A stretch of 64,000 nt of DNA from JBBWZH01 sp035544115 (GTDB lineage Bacteria; Actinomycetota; Actinomycetes; Mycobacteriales; CADCTP01), in NCBI GenBank assembly GCA_963714145.1, contig OY970235.1, positions 2,046,001 through 2,110,000 on the forward strand, given 5' to 3'. The notes beneath the pieces are model-generated. The model did no database searches and was not told where the DNA came from. It worked only from the letters and a program-made list of their open reading frames with translations. Position numbers and translations under genes: made by a program. Shown here one piece after another: positions 7,385-16,058 of the stretch (within the stretch, counting starts at the first letter, position 1; every line of letters begins with the position of its first letter).

Positions 7385-8430
7385 CGAGCCCGCCGCCGGC
7401 GGCGCACCCGGCCGAGCTGTTCAGCCTGCGGGGCCGGACGGCCGTGGTCACCGGCGCGTCCGCCGGGCTGGGCCGCCGGTTCGCCGGCGTGCTGGCCGCC
7501 GCCGGCGCCACGGTGATCGCGGCCGCCCGCCGGGCCGACCGGCTGGCCGCGCTGGCCGCCGAGCACCCGGGCATCCGGCCGGTCCGCTGCGACGTGGCCG
7601 ACGAGGCCGACCGGGCGGCGCTGGTCGCGGCGGCACTGGCAGCCACCGGCCGGCTGGACATCCTGGTCAACAACGCCGGCATCGGTGCGCACGGCGCGGC
7701 GGACGGGGAGTCCCCGCAGGCGTTCCGGCAGACGCTGGAGGTCAACCTCGTCGCGCCGTTCCACCTGGCCTGCCTCGTCGCTGGAATCGGGCCGGCCGAG
7801 GCCGTGCCGGCCGGAACCGGCCCGGCGGGCCGTGCGGCGGCCGAGATCGGGCCCACGGGCGCTGGGACGCCCAAGATCGGGACAGCCAAGATCGGGACGG
7901 CCAGGATCGGGACGGCCAGGGTCGGGACGGCCAGGGTCGGGACGGCCGGGGTCGGGACGGCCGGGGTCGGGACGGCGGGCGCTGGGACGGCCGTGGTCGG
8001 GACGGCCGGGGTCGAGAGGGCGGAGATCGGGACAGCGGGGAACGGGACGGCGGGGCGGGCCGGGCGGGTCGGCACGTCGATCGTCAACGTCGCCTCGATC
8101 CTCGGCCTGGTCTCCGGGGCGCCGCTGAGCGGGGCCGGGTACGCGGCGTCCAAAGCCGGGCTGATCGGGCTGACCCGCGAGCTGGCCGCGCAGTGGGGCC
8201 GCCGGGGCGTCCGGGTCAACGCGCTGGCCCCCGGCTGGTTCCGCTCGGAGATGACCAGCGACCTGTTCGCCGACCAGCGGACCGCCGACTGGGTGACCCG
8301 CAACACCGTGCTGCGCCGGGCCGGCGAGGCCGGCGAACTCGACGGCGCGCTGCTCTTCCTCGCCTCCGACGCCTCCTCGTACACCACCGGCCAGGTGCTC
8401 ATCGTCGACGGCGGCTGGACCGCCCGGTAG
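7381..8430 (+). CDS. SDR family oxidoreductase with a repetitive insert
   Basis: A 349-residue short-chain dehydrogenase, about 90 longer than usual. TGASAGLG, NNAGIG, the serine in NVASILG and the YAASKAG active site are intact. Between the helix after NLVAPFHLAC and the strand TSIVNVAS lies an insert of about 90 residues, mostly five-residue repeats of the IGTAK/VGTAG type. These are encoded by a 15-bp tandem repeat. The insert lies outside the conserved motifs and keeps the frame, so the enzyme may still fold. It is GTGA-coupled to the previous SDR. Confidence 0.85.
   Translation: MTSPPPAAHPAELFSLRGRTAVVTGASAGLGRRFAGVLAAAGATVIAAARRADRLAALAAEHPGIRPVRCDVADEADRAALVAAALAATGRLDILVNNAGIGAHGAADGESPQAFRQTLEVNLVAPFHLACLVAGIGPAEAVPAGTGPAGRAAAEIGPTGAGTPKIGTAKIGTARIGTARVGTARVGTAGVGTAGVGTAGAGTAVVGTAGVERAEIGTAGNGTAGRAGRVGTSIVNVASILGLVSGAPLSGAGYAASKAGLIGLTRELAAQWGRRGVRVNALAPGWFRSEMTSDLFADQRTADWVTRNTVLRRAGEAGELDGALLFLASDASSYTTGQVLIVDGGWTAR
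7862..8060 (+). repeat. 15-bp tandem repeat inside an SDR gene
   Basis: About twelve copies of a 15-bp unit close to GGTCGGGACGGCCGG encode the repeated pentapeptide xGTAx. Early copies begin GATCGGGAC and late ones GGTCGGGAC or variants. The period is a multiple of three, so the reading frame is kept. Confidence 0.85.
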
Positions 8431-8449
8431 CCATCCAAAGGGGACAGTC

Positions 8450-8860
8450 ATGGTGATGCGCGAGTACATGGGGTGCCTGGACGCGGGCGACCCGGCCGGG
8501 GCGCTGGCGCTCATGGACGAGCGGCTGGCCTTCCTGATCGTGCTGCCGAGCGGCCCGGTGACCGGCACCTCGAAGGCCGACTTCGAGCGGTACGTGGCCG
8601 GCCGGGCGGCCCCGCCGGACCGGGTGCACCAGGTGCTGCGCTTCGCCGTGGACGGCGACCTCGAGCTGGCGTACGGCCTGGTCACCGAGGCCGGCCGGAC
8701 CGCCGGTGCGTTCATGTCAGCGGCCCGGGTCTCGCCGGCCGGTCGCATCGTGCGCTACCAGTCGCTGTTCGACCCGGCCTTCGCCCTCCTCGACGGACCG
8801 GGGCCCGACGGACCGGGGCCCGCCGGAGCGGGGCCCACCGGACCGGGGGCGGTGCGATGA
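8450..8860 (+). CDS. NTF2-like/SnoaL-like protein
   Basis: A 136-residue protein with the alpha-plus-beta pattern of the NTF2/SnoaL family (EYMGCLDAGDPAGALALMDE followed by alternating strands). The last 20 residues are Pro/Gly-rich low complexity. Such proteins are small isomerases, dehydratases or ligand-binding proteins. Its stop overlaps the start of a second NTF2-like gene by ATGA, so the two may form a heterodimer. The start follows AAAGGGGAC at good spacing. Function unknown. Confidence 0.75.
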   Translation: MVMREYMGCLDAGDPAGALALMDERLAFLIVLPSGPVTGTSKADFERYVAGRAAPPDRVHQVLRFAVDGDLELAYGLVTEAGRTAGAFMSAARVSPAGRIVRYQSLFDPAFALLDGPGPDGPGPAGAGPTGPGAVR

Positions 8861-9234
8861 CCGGGGTCCCGGCGGCGCCGTTCCTCAGCCGCTGGTTCGC
8901 CATCATGGACAGCGACTCGCCGTCCGACGTGCTCGATCTGATCAGCGACGACTTCCGGATCTCGATCGTGTTCTCCACCGGCGCGGGCGGGGCGCAGGAC
9001 TTCTCCGGCGACCGCGCCGCCCTGGTCGGCTATCTCGAGCAGCGCGAGCGCGGCACCCGGACCCATCACCTGCTGTCGGCGGCGGCCGTCGGCAGCGACG
9101 AGATCTACCTCGGCGAAGTGCGCCGCGGCGGTGTGTTCGAGGCGTCGTTCGTGGCCGCCGGGCGGATCGGGCCGTCCGGCCGGCTGAACCGGCTGCTGAT
9201 CGGCCGCGCCCCCGGCGTCCACTTCACCAGCTGA
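8857..9234 (+). CDS. NTF2-like/SnoaL-like protein
   Basis: A 125-residue protein resembling its upstream neighbour in layout (FLSRWFAIMDSDSPSDVLDLISDDFRI at the N-terminus, then strands). The ATG overlaps the previous stop by 4 bp, which implies coupled translation at similar levels. It probably binds or isomerises an intermediate of the pathway. The exact family within NTF2-like proteins cannot be decided by eye. Confidence 0.75.
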   Translation: MTGVPAAPFLSRWFAIMDSDSPSDVLDLISDDFRISIVFSTGAGGAQDFSGDRAALVGYLEQRERGTRTHHLLSAAAVGSDEIYLGEVRRGGVFEASFVAAGRIGPSGRLNRLLIGRAPGVHFTS

Positions 9235-9243
9235 GGAGCGCCC

Positions 9244-9564
9244 GTGTACAACCTGATCCTGCTGGCCGCGCGGCCGCCGGAGTGGACCCACGAGCGGTTC
9301 ATCGCCTGGTGGCGCGGCCCGCACGCGGAGCTGACCAGCGCGCTGCCCGGGCTGCGCCGCTGGCTGCACACTGAGGTCGAGGACGCGCTGGAACCGCGTT
9401 CGGCCGGCTGGGACGGGGTCTCGATCCTCAGCTTCGACAGCCGGTCAGCGCTGGACGCGGCGCTGGCCAGCCCGGAATGGAAGGCGGCGGTGGACCAGGT
9501 CGGCGACATGCGCGGTCGGCGGATCGCGGTGCTCGGCACCGAGCAGGTGATGTTCGGCGGCTGA
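9244..9564 (+). CDS. EthD domain protein
   Basis: A 106-residue ferredoxin-fold dimeric barrel protein of the EthD family. The family pattern is seen in LAARPPEWTHERFIAWWRGPHAEL near the N-terminus and in the C-terminal strand. EthD-like proteins are often found beside catabolic oxidoreductases, and their biochemical role is generally unclear. GTG start after AGGAG (9234-9238). It is in the same operon as the NTF2-like pair and the acyl-CoA ligase. Confidence 0.8.
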   Translation: MYNLILLAARPPEWTHERFIAWWRGPHAELTSALPGLRRWLHTEVEDALEPRSAGWDGVSILSFDSRSALDAALASPEWKAAVDQVGDMRGRRIAVLGTEQVMFGG

Positions 9565-9627
9565 CCGGGCGCCGCGGGGTGTACCGGCGGTCCGGGCGGG
9601 ACGCTCCCGAGGGGACGAGAGGATGCG

Positions 9628-11232
9628 ATGCAGCAGTTGGTGGCCGATTGGGTGGGCCGGGTCGAGGCCGGGGACTTCGTCGCCATCGCCGACGACGCCG
9701 GCGAGCACCGGGCCCGGTGGGTGCTGGCCCGGGCCCGGGAGCTGGCCCCGCTGTTCGCCGACCCGGCGACCGGCCAGCCGCGGACCGTGCTGTTGCAGGC
9801 CGACAACTCCTGGCGCACGCTGGCGGCGACCGTCGCGGCCGGCCTGACCGGCGCCGTGCTGGGGCTGGTCAACCGGCACTCCACCGCGGCCGAGATCGGC
9901 TACGCGGTCGACGACATCCGGCCCGATGCGGCCCTTGCCGCCCCGGATGCCTGGGCGGAGTGGGGCCTGGCCCGCCACCTCGACCGCGCCGCCGACCGGC
10001 CCGACGACAGTGCCGCCCGCCCCGGCGACCGGCCCGACGACAGTGCCGCCCGCCGGGGCGGGGGTCGGCCTGCGGACCAGGCCGCGCTGGCCGGCTGGCG
10101 GTTCGGCGCGGCCGGCCGGACCGCGGGTACCCGCCGTTGGGCCGGCGGGTGCGTGATCGGGCTGACGTCCGGCTCCAGCGGCCGGCCAAAGGGCGTCGTG
10201 CAGACCGAGGCGGCGTTCCGGTACGCCGGCCGCTGCACGATCGAGGCCAACCGGCTGCGGCCGGGCGACGCGATCGCGGCGATCGTCCCGCTCTCGGCCA
10301 CCGCCGCGTACTGCTTCGGTGTCGCGCTGGCGCTGCAGTTGGGTGGCCCGCTGGTGACCGCCAACCGCTGGCGGCCGGACGACCTGCTGGCCCGGTTCGA
10401 CCGCGGGCAGGTGCGCTGGGTGATGTGCGTGCCGACGATGGCCCTGCAGTTGGGCCGGTCCGCCGCCGAGCACGGCGCGCCGGCCGGCCTGCGGTCGATG
10501 ACCGTCGGCGGCGGGCCGATGGACGCGGCCGCGCTGCAGCGCGCCGAACAGGCGTTGAATACCCGCATCCTGCGGGTGTTCGGCATGTCCGAGTGCCTCG
10601 GGCACACCACGCCGAGCCCGGACGACCCGGTGCGGCTGCGGCTCGGCCGGGACGGGCGGCCGTTCCCCGGCACCGAGGTGCGCGGCGTCGACGCCACCGG
10701 CGCGCCGGTGCCGGTCGGCGTGCCGGGCCGGGCGCAGGTGCGCGGCCCGTCGCTGTTCCTCGGCTACGCCCGGGATGGCGCGGTGGCGCCGGTCCAGCTG
10801 ACCGCGGACGGCTTCTTCGGCACCGGCGACCTCGTCGTCCGCAACACCGACGGCACCCTCAGCATCGTCGGCCGGGAGAAGGACATGATCATCCGCGGCG
10901 GCCGGAACATCGACGTGGTCGAGGTGGAGACCGCGGTCGCCAGCCATCCGGGGGTCGGCCAGGCCTGCGTCGTCCCGCTGCCGGATCCGGAGCTGGGCGA
11001 GCGGATCGCCGTCCTGGTGGTGCCGGAGCCCGGCCACGCACCCGACCTGGACGACCTGCTCGCCCACCTGCGGGTGCTCGGCCTGGCCAAGAGCAAGTGG
11101 CCGGAGTTCGCCTTCCGGGTCGACGCGCTGCCGCAGACCAAGGTCGGCAAGGTGGCCCGGGCCGCCGCCCGTGACCTGGCCGCCGCGCTGCACGCCGACC
11201 AGCCCGCTGCAACGCCGTCGGTGGCCCCATGA
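9628..11232 (+). CDS. AMP-forming acyl-CoA synthetase
   Basis: A 534-residue ANL-superfamily ligase. The P-loop motif LTSGSSGRPKG lies near residues 175-185, FGMSECLGHTT is the adenine-binding A5-like segment, and TGDLVV, GREKDMIIRGGRNI and the C-terminal catalytic lysine region PQTKVGKV are present. It should activate the pathway's carboxylic acid with ATP and CoA. A Gly/Ala/Asp-rich stretch with a short repeat (DRPDDSAARPG) lies near residues 125-145. Both ATGs at 9623 and 9628 are near a purine-rich site; 9628 gives the full ligase. The stop overlaps the relay mini-ORF at 11229. Confidence 0.92.
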   Translation: MQQLVADWVGRVEAGDFVAIADDAGEHRARWVLARARELAPLFADPATGQPRTVLLQADNSWRTLAATVAAGLTGAVLGLVNRHSTAAEIGYAVDDIRPDAALAAPDAWAEWGLARHLDRAADRPDDSAARPGDRPDDSAARRGGGRPADQAALAGWRFGAAGRTAGTRRWAGGCVIGLTSGSSGRPKGVVQTEAAFRYAGRCTIEANRLRPGDAIAAIVPLSATAAYCFGVALALQLGGPLVTANRWRPDDLLARFDRGQVRWVMCVPTMALQLGRSAAEHGAPAGLRSMTVGGGPMDAAALQRAEQALNTRILRVFGMSECLGHTTPSPDDPVRLRLGRDGRPFPGTEVRGVDATGAPVPVGVPGRAQVRGPSLFLGYARDGAVAPVQLTADGFFGTGDLVVRNTDGTLSIVGREKDMIIRGGRNIDVVEVETAVASHPGVGQACVVPLPDPELGERIAVLVVPEPGHAPDLDDLLAHLRVLGLAKSKWPEFAFRVDALPQTKVGKVARAAARDLAAALHADQPAATPSVAP

Positions 11233-11458
11233 GCGAGCTCGCGAGCGAATCATGGGCACAGGGCGCGTGGAGTCTCGTGCCGGGTCCGCGCGCCGACCAC
11301 CGTGCGGCGCCCGCTGTACCTGGCGCGGCCACCGGGGCGGAGCCGGCATGAGCGGGCTTGCGAGCGAATCATGGGCACAGGGCGCGTGGAGTCTCGTGCC
11401 GGGTCCGCGCGCCGACCACCGTGCGGCGCCCGCTGTACCCGGCGCGGAGCCGGCATGA
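11229..11458 (+). repeat. Two tandem gene-start repeats forming ATGA-coupled mini-ORFs (40 and 36 codons)
   Basis: An ATG at 11229 overlaps the ligase stop and opens 40 codons starting MSELASESWAQG. Its stop overlaps an ATG at 11348 that opens 36 codons starting MSGLASESWAQG. That stop overlaps the ATG of the hydrolase gene (11455), which itself starts MSELAG. The repeat period is 119 bp, then 107 bp, because the second copy has lost 12 bp near its end. The hydrolase start looks like a third, mutated repeat head. Confidence 0.85.
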
Positions 11459-12540
11459 GTGAGCTTGCGGGCGCCGGGCCGCCGGCCGGTCCGGTCGGGG
11501 ATACCGGGCCCGGGCGGTTCAGCTGGGCGGACAGCGGGGCGCACCCGGTCGCACCCGGGGTGCACCGGTTGCCGCTCCCGCTGCCGACCGACGGGCTGCG
11601 TGCGGTCAACGTGTACGTGCTCGACCTGCCCGACGGTGTAGCGCTGATCGACGGTGGCTGGGCCACCGCGGCGGCCTGGCGCGACCTGGAGCGCGGCCTG
11701 GCGCGGCTCGGCCGGGAGCCCAGCGACGTGCGCACCGTCCTGGTCACGCACATCCACCGGGACCACTACACCCAGGCGGTGCGGCTGCGGCAGCGGGTCG
11801 GCGCCCGGATCCACCTCGGGATCGGCGAGCGGCCGGGGCTGACCGAGCTGCGGCGGCTGGGCAGCGACCTGCCGGTGACCTCGCTGCGTGAACTGCACCG
11901 GGCCGGCGCGGCGGCGCTGGCCGACCGGATCCGCCACCGGGCCGAGCGCGCCGACGCGTTCGACCCCACCATGTGGGAGCAGCCGGACGGCTGGCTGCGG
12001 GCCGGCACGGTCGACCTGGCCGACCGGCGGCTGCGGGTCATCCCGACCCCCGGGCACACCCGTGGCCACGTCGTCTTCCTGGCCGAGCGGGACGGGCTGC
12101 TGTTCGCCGGCGACCACGTGCTGCCGCACATCACCCCGTCGATCGGGTTCGAGCTGGCCGGGCCGGGCCGGCCGCTGGCCGACTTCCTGGACAGCCTGCG
12201 GTTGCTGCGGTCCTATCCGGACGCCCGGCTGCTGCCCGCGCACGGCCCGGTCACCGGCAGCGTGCACGGCCGGGTCGGGGAGCTGCTGGCCCACCACGAC
12301 GCCCGGCTGGCCGAGTGCGCCGCGGCGGTCGCCGCCCGGGGTACCGCGACCGCGGAGGCGGTGGCCGCGGCGCTCACCTGGACCCGCCGGCGCCGGCCGT
12401 ACACCGACCTGGACGACTTCAACCGGATGCTCGCGGTCTGCGAGACCGCCGCGCACCTGGACGTGCTGGTGCACCGGGGCACGCTCGTGCTGCGGGCGGA
12501 GCAGGCGGTGGCGGTGTACATCGCAGGGCCGGTAGCCTGA
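11455..12540 (+). CDS. Metallo-beta-lactamase-fold hydrolase
   Basis: A 361-residue MBL-fold hydrolase. The metal ligands are visible in HIHRDHY (HxHxDH) near residue 102, PGHTRGH near 202, GDH near 220 and the distal AHGP near 262. A C-terminal helical domain of about 80 residues follows. Candidates are a thioester or lactone hydrolase in the pathway. The first 20 residues are low-complexity and come from the repeat head. The next transcription unit starts with an operator at the stop codon. Confidence 0.88.
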   Translation: MSELAGAGPPAGPVGDTGPGRFSWADSGAHPVAPGVHRLPLPLPTDGLRAVNVYVLDLPDGVALIDGGWATAAAWRDLERGLARLGREPSDVRTVLVTHIHRDHYTQAVRLRQRVGARIHLGIGERPGLTELRRLGSDLPVTSLRELHRAGAAALADRIRHRAERADAFDPTMWEQPDGWLRAGTVDLADRRLRVIPTPGHTRGHVVFLAERDGLLFAGDHVLPHITPSIGFELAGPGRPLADFLDSLRLLRSYPDARLLPAHGPVTGSVHGRVGELLAHHDARLAECAAAVAARGTATAEAVAAALTWTRRRRPYTDLDDFNRMLAVCETAAHLDVLVHRGTLVLRAEQAVAVYIAGPVA

Positions 12541-12553
12541 ACTGAATTCACTC
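12540..12553. promoter_or_regulatory. Operator-like palindrome, copy 3
   Basis: AACTGAATTCACTC matches the local consensus at 12 of 14 positions. It begins at the hydrolase stop and lies directly upstream of the Shine-Dalgarno AAGGAGG (12555-12561). TAGCCT at 12533-12538 may be the -10 of an internal promoter. Confidence 0.6.
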
Positions 12554-12566
12554 CAAGGAGGCCGCC

Positions 12567-13994
12567 CTGTCGACCACCACCGTGGGCCAGCCGGCCCCGC
12601 CCGGCGGCGCAGCCGAGCCGGGTGGGCCGGCCGGGGATGCCGGCCGGGTGGGCGAAGCCGCGGCCGGCGGGCCGGTTCGGGCGGCCCCGCGCGGCGGCCC
12701 GGGTGCGCTGGCGCGGCGGCGCGGGATCGGCGTCGACCCGGCCGCCCTGGCTCCGTCCGCCGAGCAGGAGGAGCTGCGGGCAGTGGTCACCCGGTTCGTC
12801 GCGCAGGTGTCCGGGCCGGACGACGTGCGGCGGCACAGCGGCCTGCCGGGCGGCTACGACCGGGCGGTCTGGGGCCGGTTGACCGGCGAGCTCGGGCTGG
12901 CCGGGATCGCGGTCCCGGCCCGGTACGGCGGGGCCGGCGCCACCTTCGGCGATCTCGCCGTCGTGCTGGCGGCGGCCGGCCACCGGCTGCTGTGCGCCCC
13001 GCTGCTGGCCAGCGCGGCACTCGCACCGGCCGCGCTGCTGGCCGCCGGGGCCGGGGATGCCGCCAGCGCCGGGGCGGGGGAGGACACCGCCGCCGGTGCG
13101 CGGTACCTGCCCGGCATCGCGGCCGGGACGACCGTCGCCACGCTGGCCGGGACCGGCGGGCCGCACGCCGGCGGGGCGGTGCACGGCCGGCGCGCCGCCG
13201 CCGGCTGGCGGCTGTCCGGCGCGGTGGACTTCGTGCTGCACGGCGCGGCCGCGGGCCTGGTGCTGCTGCTGGCCGGGACCGACCACGGCCCGACGCTGTT
13301 CGCGGTGGCCGGCGACGCCGACGGGCTGCGCCGGACGCCCCGGACCGTGCTGGATGCCACCCGGCCGCAGGCGCTGCTCGAGCTGGCCGACGTCCCGGCG
13401 CAGCCGGTGGGCTCAGTGGGCGGTGGCCGGCCGGCGTTCGAGCGCGCGCTGGACGTCGGCCGTGCGGCGCTGGCCGCCGAGCAGGTCGGGGTGACCGAGC
13501 ACGCGTTGCGGGCGTGCGTCGAGTTCGTCGGGCAGCGCCGGCAGTTCGGCCGGCCGATCGGTTCGTTCCAGGCGATCCAGCACCGGCTCGCCGACCTGCT
13601 GGTCGAGCTGGAGGGCGCCCGCTGCGCCGCCGGCTACGCCGCCGCCTGCGTCGACGCCAGCCCGGCCGAGCTGCCGGTGGCGGCGGCCGTCGCCCGGGTC
13701 GCCGGCACCGGGGCGGCCGAGCTGGCCGCCCGCGAGTACGTCCAGCTGCACGGCGGGATCGGGTTCACCTGGGAGCACCCGGCACACCTGTACGTGCGCC
13801 GGTCCCGCGCAGACGCGGTGCTGTTCGGCACCGCGGCCGCCCACCGGGCCCGGCTGGCCGAACTGATCGGCCTCGCTGCCCAGCCGCCGGCGCCGGCAGC
13901 CGAGCCGGGCCAGGCTGCGGGGGAGCCGGCCCAGCCGGCCCAGCCGGTGGGCCAGCCAGCGGGTCAGCCAGCGGGGGAGCCGGCGGATGGCTGA
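12567..13994 (+). CDS. Acyl-CoA dehydrogenase family protein, probable heteromer subunit
   Basis: About 475 residues. The C-terminal helical domain is typical (QRRQFGRPIGSFQAIQHRLADL and VQLHGGIGFTWEHPAHLYVRR). The middle beta domain is degenerate and lacks the TEPxxGSD flavin loop. The neighbour downstream, overlapping by 8 bp, has the loop and the C-terminal GGTDEIQR that this protein lacks. This resembles the alpha2-beta2 acyl-CoA dehydrogenases of actinobacterial side-chain degradation. The start is uncertain: CTG 12567 has AAGGAGG at ideal spacing, while the next GTG (12582) is 20 bases from it. Both ends are Gly/Ala/Pro-rich. Confidence 0.85.
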   Translation: MSTTTVGQPAPPGGAAEPGGPAGDAGRVGEAAAGGPVRAAPRGGPGALARRRGIGVDPAALAPSAEQEELRAVVTRFVAQVSGPDDVRRHSGLPGGYDRAVWGRLTGELGLAGIAVPARYGGAGATFGDLAVVLAAAGHRLLCAPLLASAALAPAALLAAGAGDAASAGAGEDTAAGARYLPGIAAGTTVATLAGTGGPHAGGAVHGRRAAAGWRLSGAVDFVLHGAAAGLVLLLAGTDHGPTLFAVAGDADGLRRTPRTVLDATRPQALLELADVPAQPVGSVGGGRPAFERALDVGRAALAAEQVGVTEHALRACVEFVGQRRQFGRPIGSFQAIQHRLADLLVELEGARCAAGYAAACVDASPAELPVAAAVARVAGTGAAELAAREYVQLHGGIGFTWEHPAHLYVRRSRADAVLFGTAAAHRARLAELIGLAAQPPAPAAEPGQAAGEPAQPAQPVGQPAGQPAGEPADG

Positions 13995-15198
13995 CGCAGC
14001 CGGCCCGGCGCCGCCGCCGGACGAGTTCCGCGCCGCCGCCCGGCGCTGGCTGGCCACCGTCGCGGCACCGCGGGCCGGCGCCGCCGCCTGGGGCAGCGGC
14101 CCGGACTCGGTGGCGGTCTTCGAGAACTGGACCGAGCCGCAGGAGCGGGCGCACACCGACCGCATCCGGGCCTGGGAGCGGCTGCGCTACGACAGCGGCT
14201 GGGGTGCCCTCGGGTTCGCCCCGCGGTTCGGCGGGCGCGCGCTGCCCGGCCACTACGAGCACCTGTACCGGCTGGAGGAGGCCGGCTTCGACGTCCCGCG
14301 GCGGACCGAGATCTTCCCGGTGACGCAGCAGCTGGTGGCGCCGGCGATCGCGCACTGGGGCACCGGGGAGCAGCAGGACCGCTGGCTGCCGCCGCTGCTG
14401 CGCACCGATGAGCTGGCCTGCCAGCTGTTCTCGGAGACCGAGGCCGGCTCGGACCTGGCCGCGGTACGGACCAGGGCGGTCCGCGACGGCGACGGCTGGC
14501 GGCTGACCGGGCACAAGGTCTGGACGTCCGGGGCCCGGGTGGCGACCTGGGGCGTCGCGGTGTGCCGGACCGACGCCGCGGCGGCCAAGCACGCCGGGAT
14601 CACGGTTTTCCTGGTCCGGATGGATGCGCCCGGGCTGACCGTCCGGCCGATCCGGCAGTCGACCGGCGGCGCCAGCTTCAACGAGGTCTACCTGGACGGC
14701 GTCCCGGTGCCCGACGCCGACCGGCTCGGCCCGATCGGCGCGGGCTGGCGGGTGACCCGGACGATCCTGGCTGCCGAGCGGCTGGACTCCGGCACGCTCG
14801 GCTTGGACAACGCCGCCGCCGCGCTGGAGCTGGCCGCGCACCTGGACCGGCCGCTGTCCGGCGCCGAGCGGGACCGGGCCGCCCAGCTGTTCGTCCGCGC
14901 CACCGTGCAGCGTGCGATCGGGCTGCGGGTGACCGCGACGCTGGCCGCCGGCCGGGAGCCCGGCCCGGAGGCGTCGGTCGGCAAGCTGCACGCCACCCGC
15001 ACCCTGCGCGAGACCTCCGAGCTGGTGCTGGAGCTGCTCGGCCCGCGGCTGACCGCGGACACCGGCGCCTGGGGCACGTTCGCCTGGACCGAGCACCTAC
15101 TCGGCGCGCCCGGCTACAGCATCGCCGGCGGCACCGACGAGATCCAGCGCACGATCCTCGCCCAGCAGGTCCTCCGCCTCCCCCGGGAAACACAGTGA
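13987..15198 (+). CDS. Acyl-CoA dehydrogenase, probable heteromer partner
   Basis: A 403-residue acyl-CoA dehydrogenase. The flavin-binding loop FSETEAGSDLA lies near residues 150-160, GHKVWTSGA near 174-182, and the C-terminal SIAGGTDEIQRTI near 377-389. The ATG overlaps the previous acyl-CoA dehydrogenase by 8 bp, so the two are translated together and may form a mixed tetramer. It would introduce the double bond into the acyl-CoA. The stop overlaps a GTG that opens a relay mini-ORF leading to the TetR gene. Confidence 0.92.
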   Translation: MADAAGPAPPPDEFRAAARRWLATVAAPRAGAAAWGSGPDSVAVFENWTEPQERAHTDRIRAWERLRYDSGWGALGFAPRFGGRALPGHYEHLYRLEEAGFDVPRRTEIFPVTQQLVAPAIAHWGTGEQQDRWLPPLLRTDELACQLFSETEAGSDLAAVRTRAVRDGDGWRLTGHKVWTSGARVATWGVAVCRTDAAAAKHAGITVFLVRMDAPGLTVRPIRQSTGGASFNEVYLDGVPVPDADRLGPIGAGWRVTRTILAAERLDSGTLGLDNAAAALELAAHLDRPLSGAERDRAAQLFVRATVQRAIGLRVTATLAAGREPGPEASVGKLHATRTLRETSELVLELLGPRLTADTGAWGTFAWTEHLLGAPGYSIAGGTDEIQRTILAQQVLRLPRETQ

Positions 15199-15347
15199 GC
15201 GGAGCGGAGCGCAGCGAACTGGCTAGCACAGTGAGCGCAGCGGACGGCAAGCACAGTTCGAACCGAAATCGGGTCGAGGCTACGCTCAGAGCCGGCCGGG
15301 GATCCGTCAGGTGCCCCGGTCGTGCCGTTCGAGATAGGGAAGGCTGA
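15195..15347 (+). other. Relay mini-ORF (50 codons) containing a decayed 116-bp-type repeat
   Basis: A GTG overlaps the acyl-CoA dehydrogenase stop and opens 50 codons beginning VSGAERSELASTVSA. Its stop is directly followed by the ATG of the TetR gene. The first 34 bp match the head and tail of the 116-bp unit at 6031, with the middle missing. The start then repeats once (GTGAGCGCAGCGG at 15229). Expression as a peptide is unproven. Confidence 0.5.
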
Positions 15348-16058
15348 ATGGTGGTAGCGGTCGACAGCGAGCCGGGCCCGCGGTCGAAGCGGGCGGCGAT
15401 CCTCCGGGTCGCCGTGGAGTGCTTCGGCGAGGTCGGGTACGAGCATACGAAGTGGTCCGCGGTGGCCGGCCGGGTCGGCATCGGGCAGACCGCGCTCTAC
15501 CACTACTTCGAGTCCAAGGCGCACTGCCTGCTCACGATCATGCATCTGGAGCTGCAGCGGTCCTGGGAGCGGTTCCGGGAGGTGACCGCCGAGCTGCCGC
15601 CGGACCCGGCGCTGCGGGCCGCGATCGGCGCCGCCTACGCGGTGACCGAGCACGAGGTGCTCCAGATGCGGATCCTGCACAGCCACATGGATCTGCTCGC
15701 CACGCCCCGGGCGTCGGCCCGGGAGGAGGAGGAACGGCGCGCGTCCCGGGCCCTGGTCCGGCAGATCGAGAGCGAGTGGACGGCGCTGCTGGAGCGCGGC
15801 ATGAAGGACGGCAGCTTCGCCCCGGGGGATGCCGCCACGATGGGCCGGGCGGTGCTGGGGCTGATCGTCAGCGTCTGGAACTGGTACCGCCCGGACGGGC
15901 CGATCAGCCTGGCCGGGATCAGCGAGTTCATCGAGGGCTGCGTACTGCGGATGGTCGACGCGGCCACCGCGCGCACGGCCGGTGCTGGCCAGCCGGCGGG
16001 CGCTGCCGTCAGCGTGCCGTCCAGCCGCCGTCCACGTAGAGCTCCGAGCCGGTCATGA
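15348..16058 (+). CDS. TetR family transcriptional regulator
   Basis: A 236-residue regulator. The N-terminal helix-turn-helix is clear (AAILRVAVECFGEVGYEHTKWSAVAGRVGIGQTALYHYFESK, about residues 15-56). A ligand-binding helical domain follows and the last 30 residues are basic and low-complexity. It is the last gene of the acyl-CoA dehydrogenase transcription unit and the only regulator within this cluster, so it is the best candidate to bind the AACTGAATTCAGTT palindromes. The ligand would be a pathway acyl-CoA (inference). The 3' end overlaps the convergent SDR gene by 50 bp. Confidence 0.9.
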   Translation: MVVAVDSEPGPRSKRAAILRVAVECFGEVGYEHTKWSAVAGRVGIGQTALYHYFESKAHCLLTIMHLELQRSWERFREVTAELPPDPALRAAIGAAYAVTEHEVLQMRILHSHMDLLATPRASAREEEERRASRALVRQIESEWTALLERGMKDGSFAPGDAATMGRAVLGLIVSVWNWYRPDGPISLAGISEFIEGCVLRMVDAATARTAGAGQPAGAAVSVPSSRRPRRAPSRS

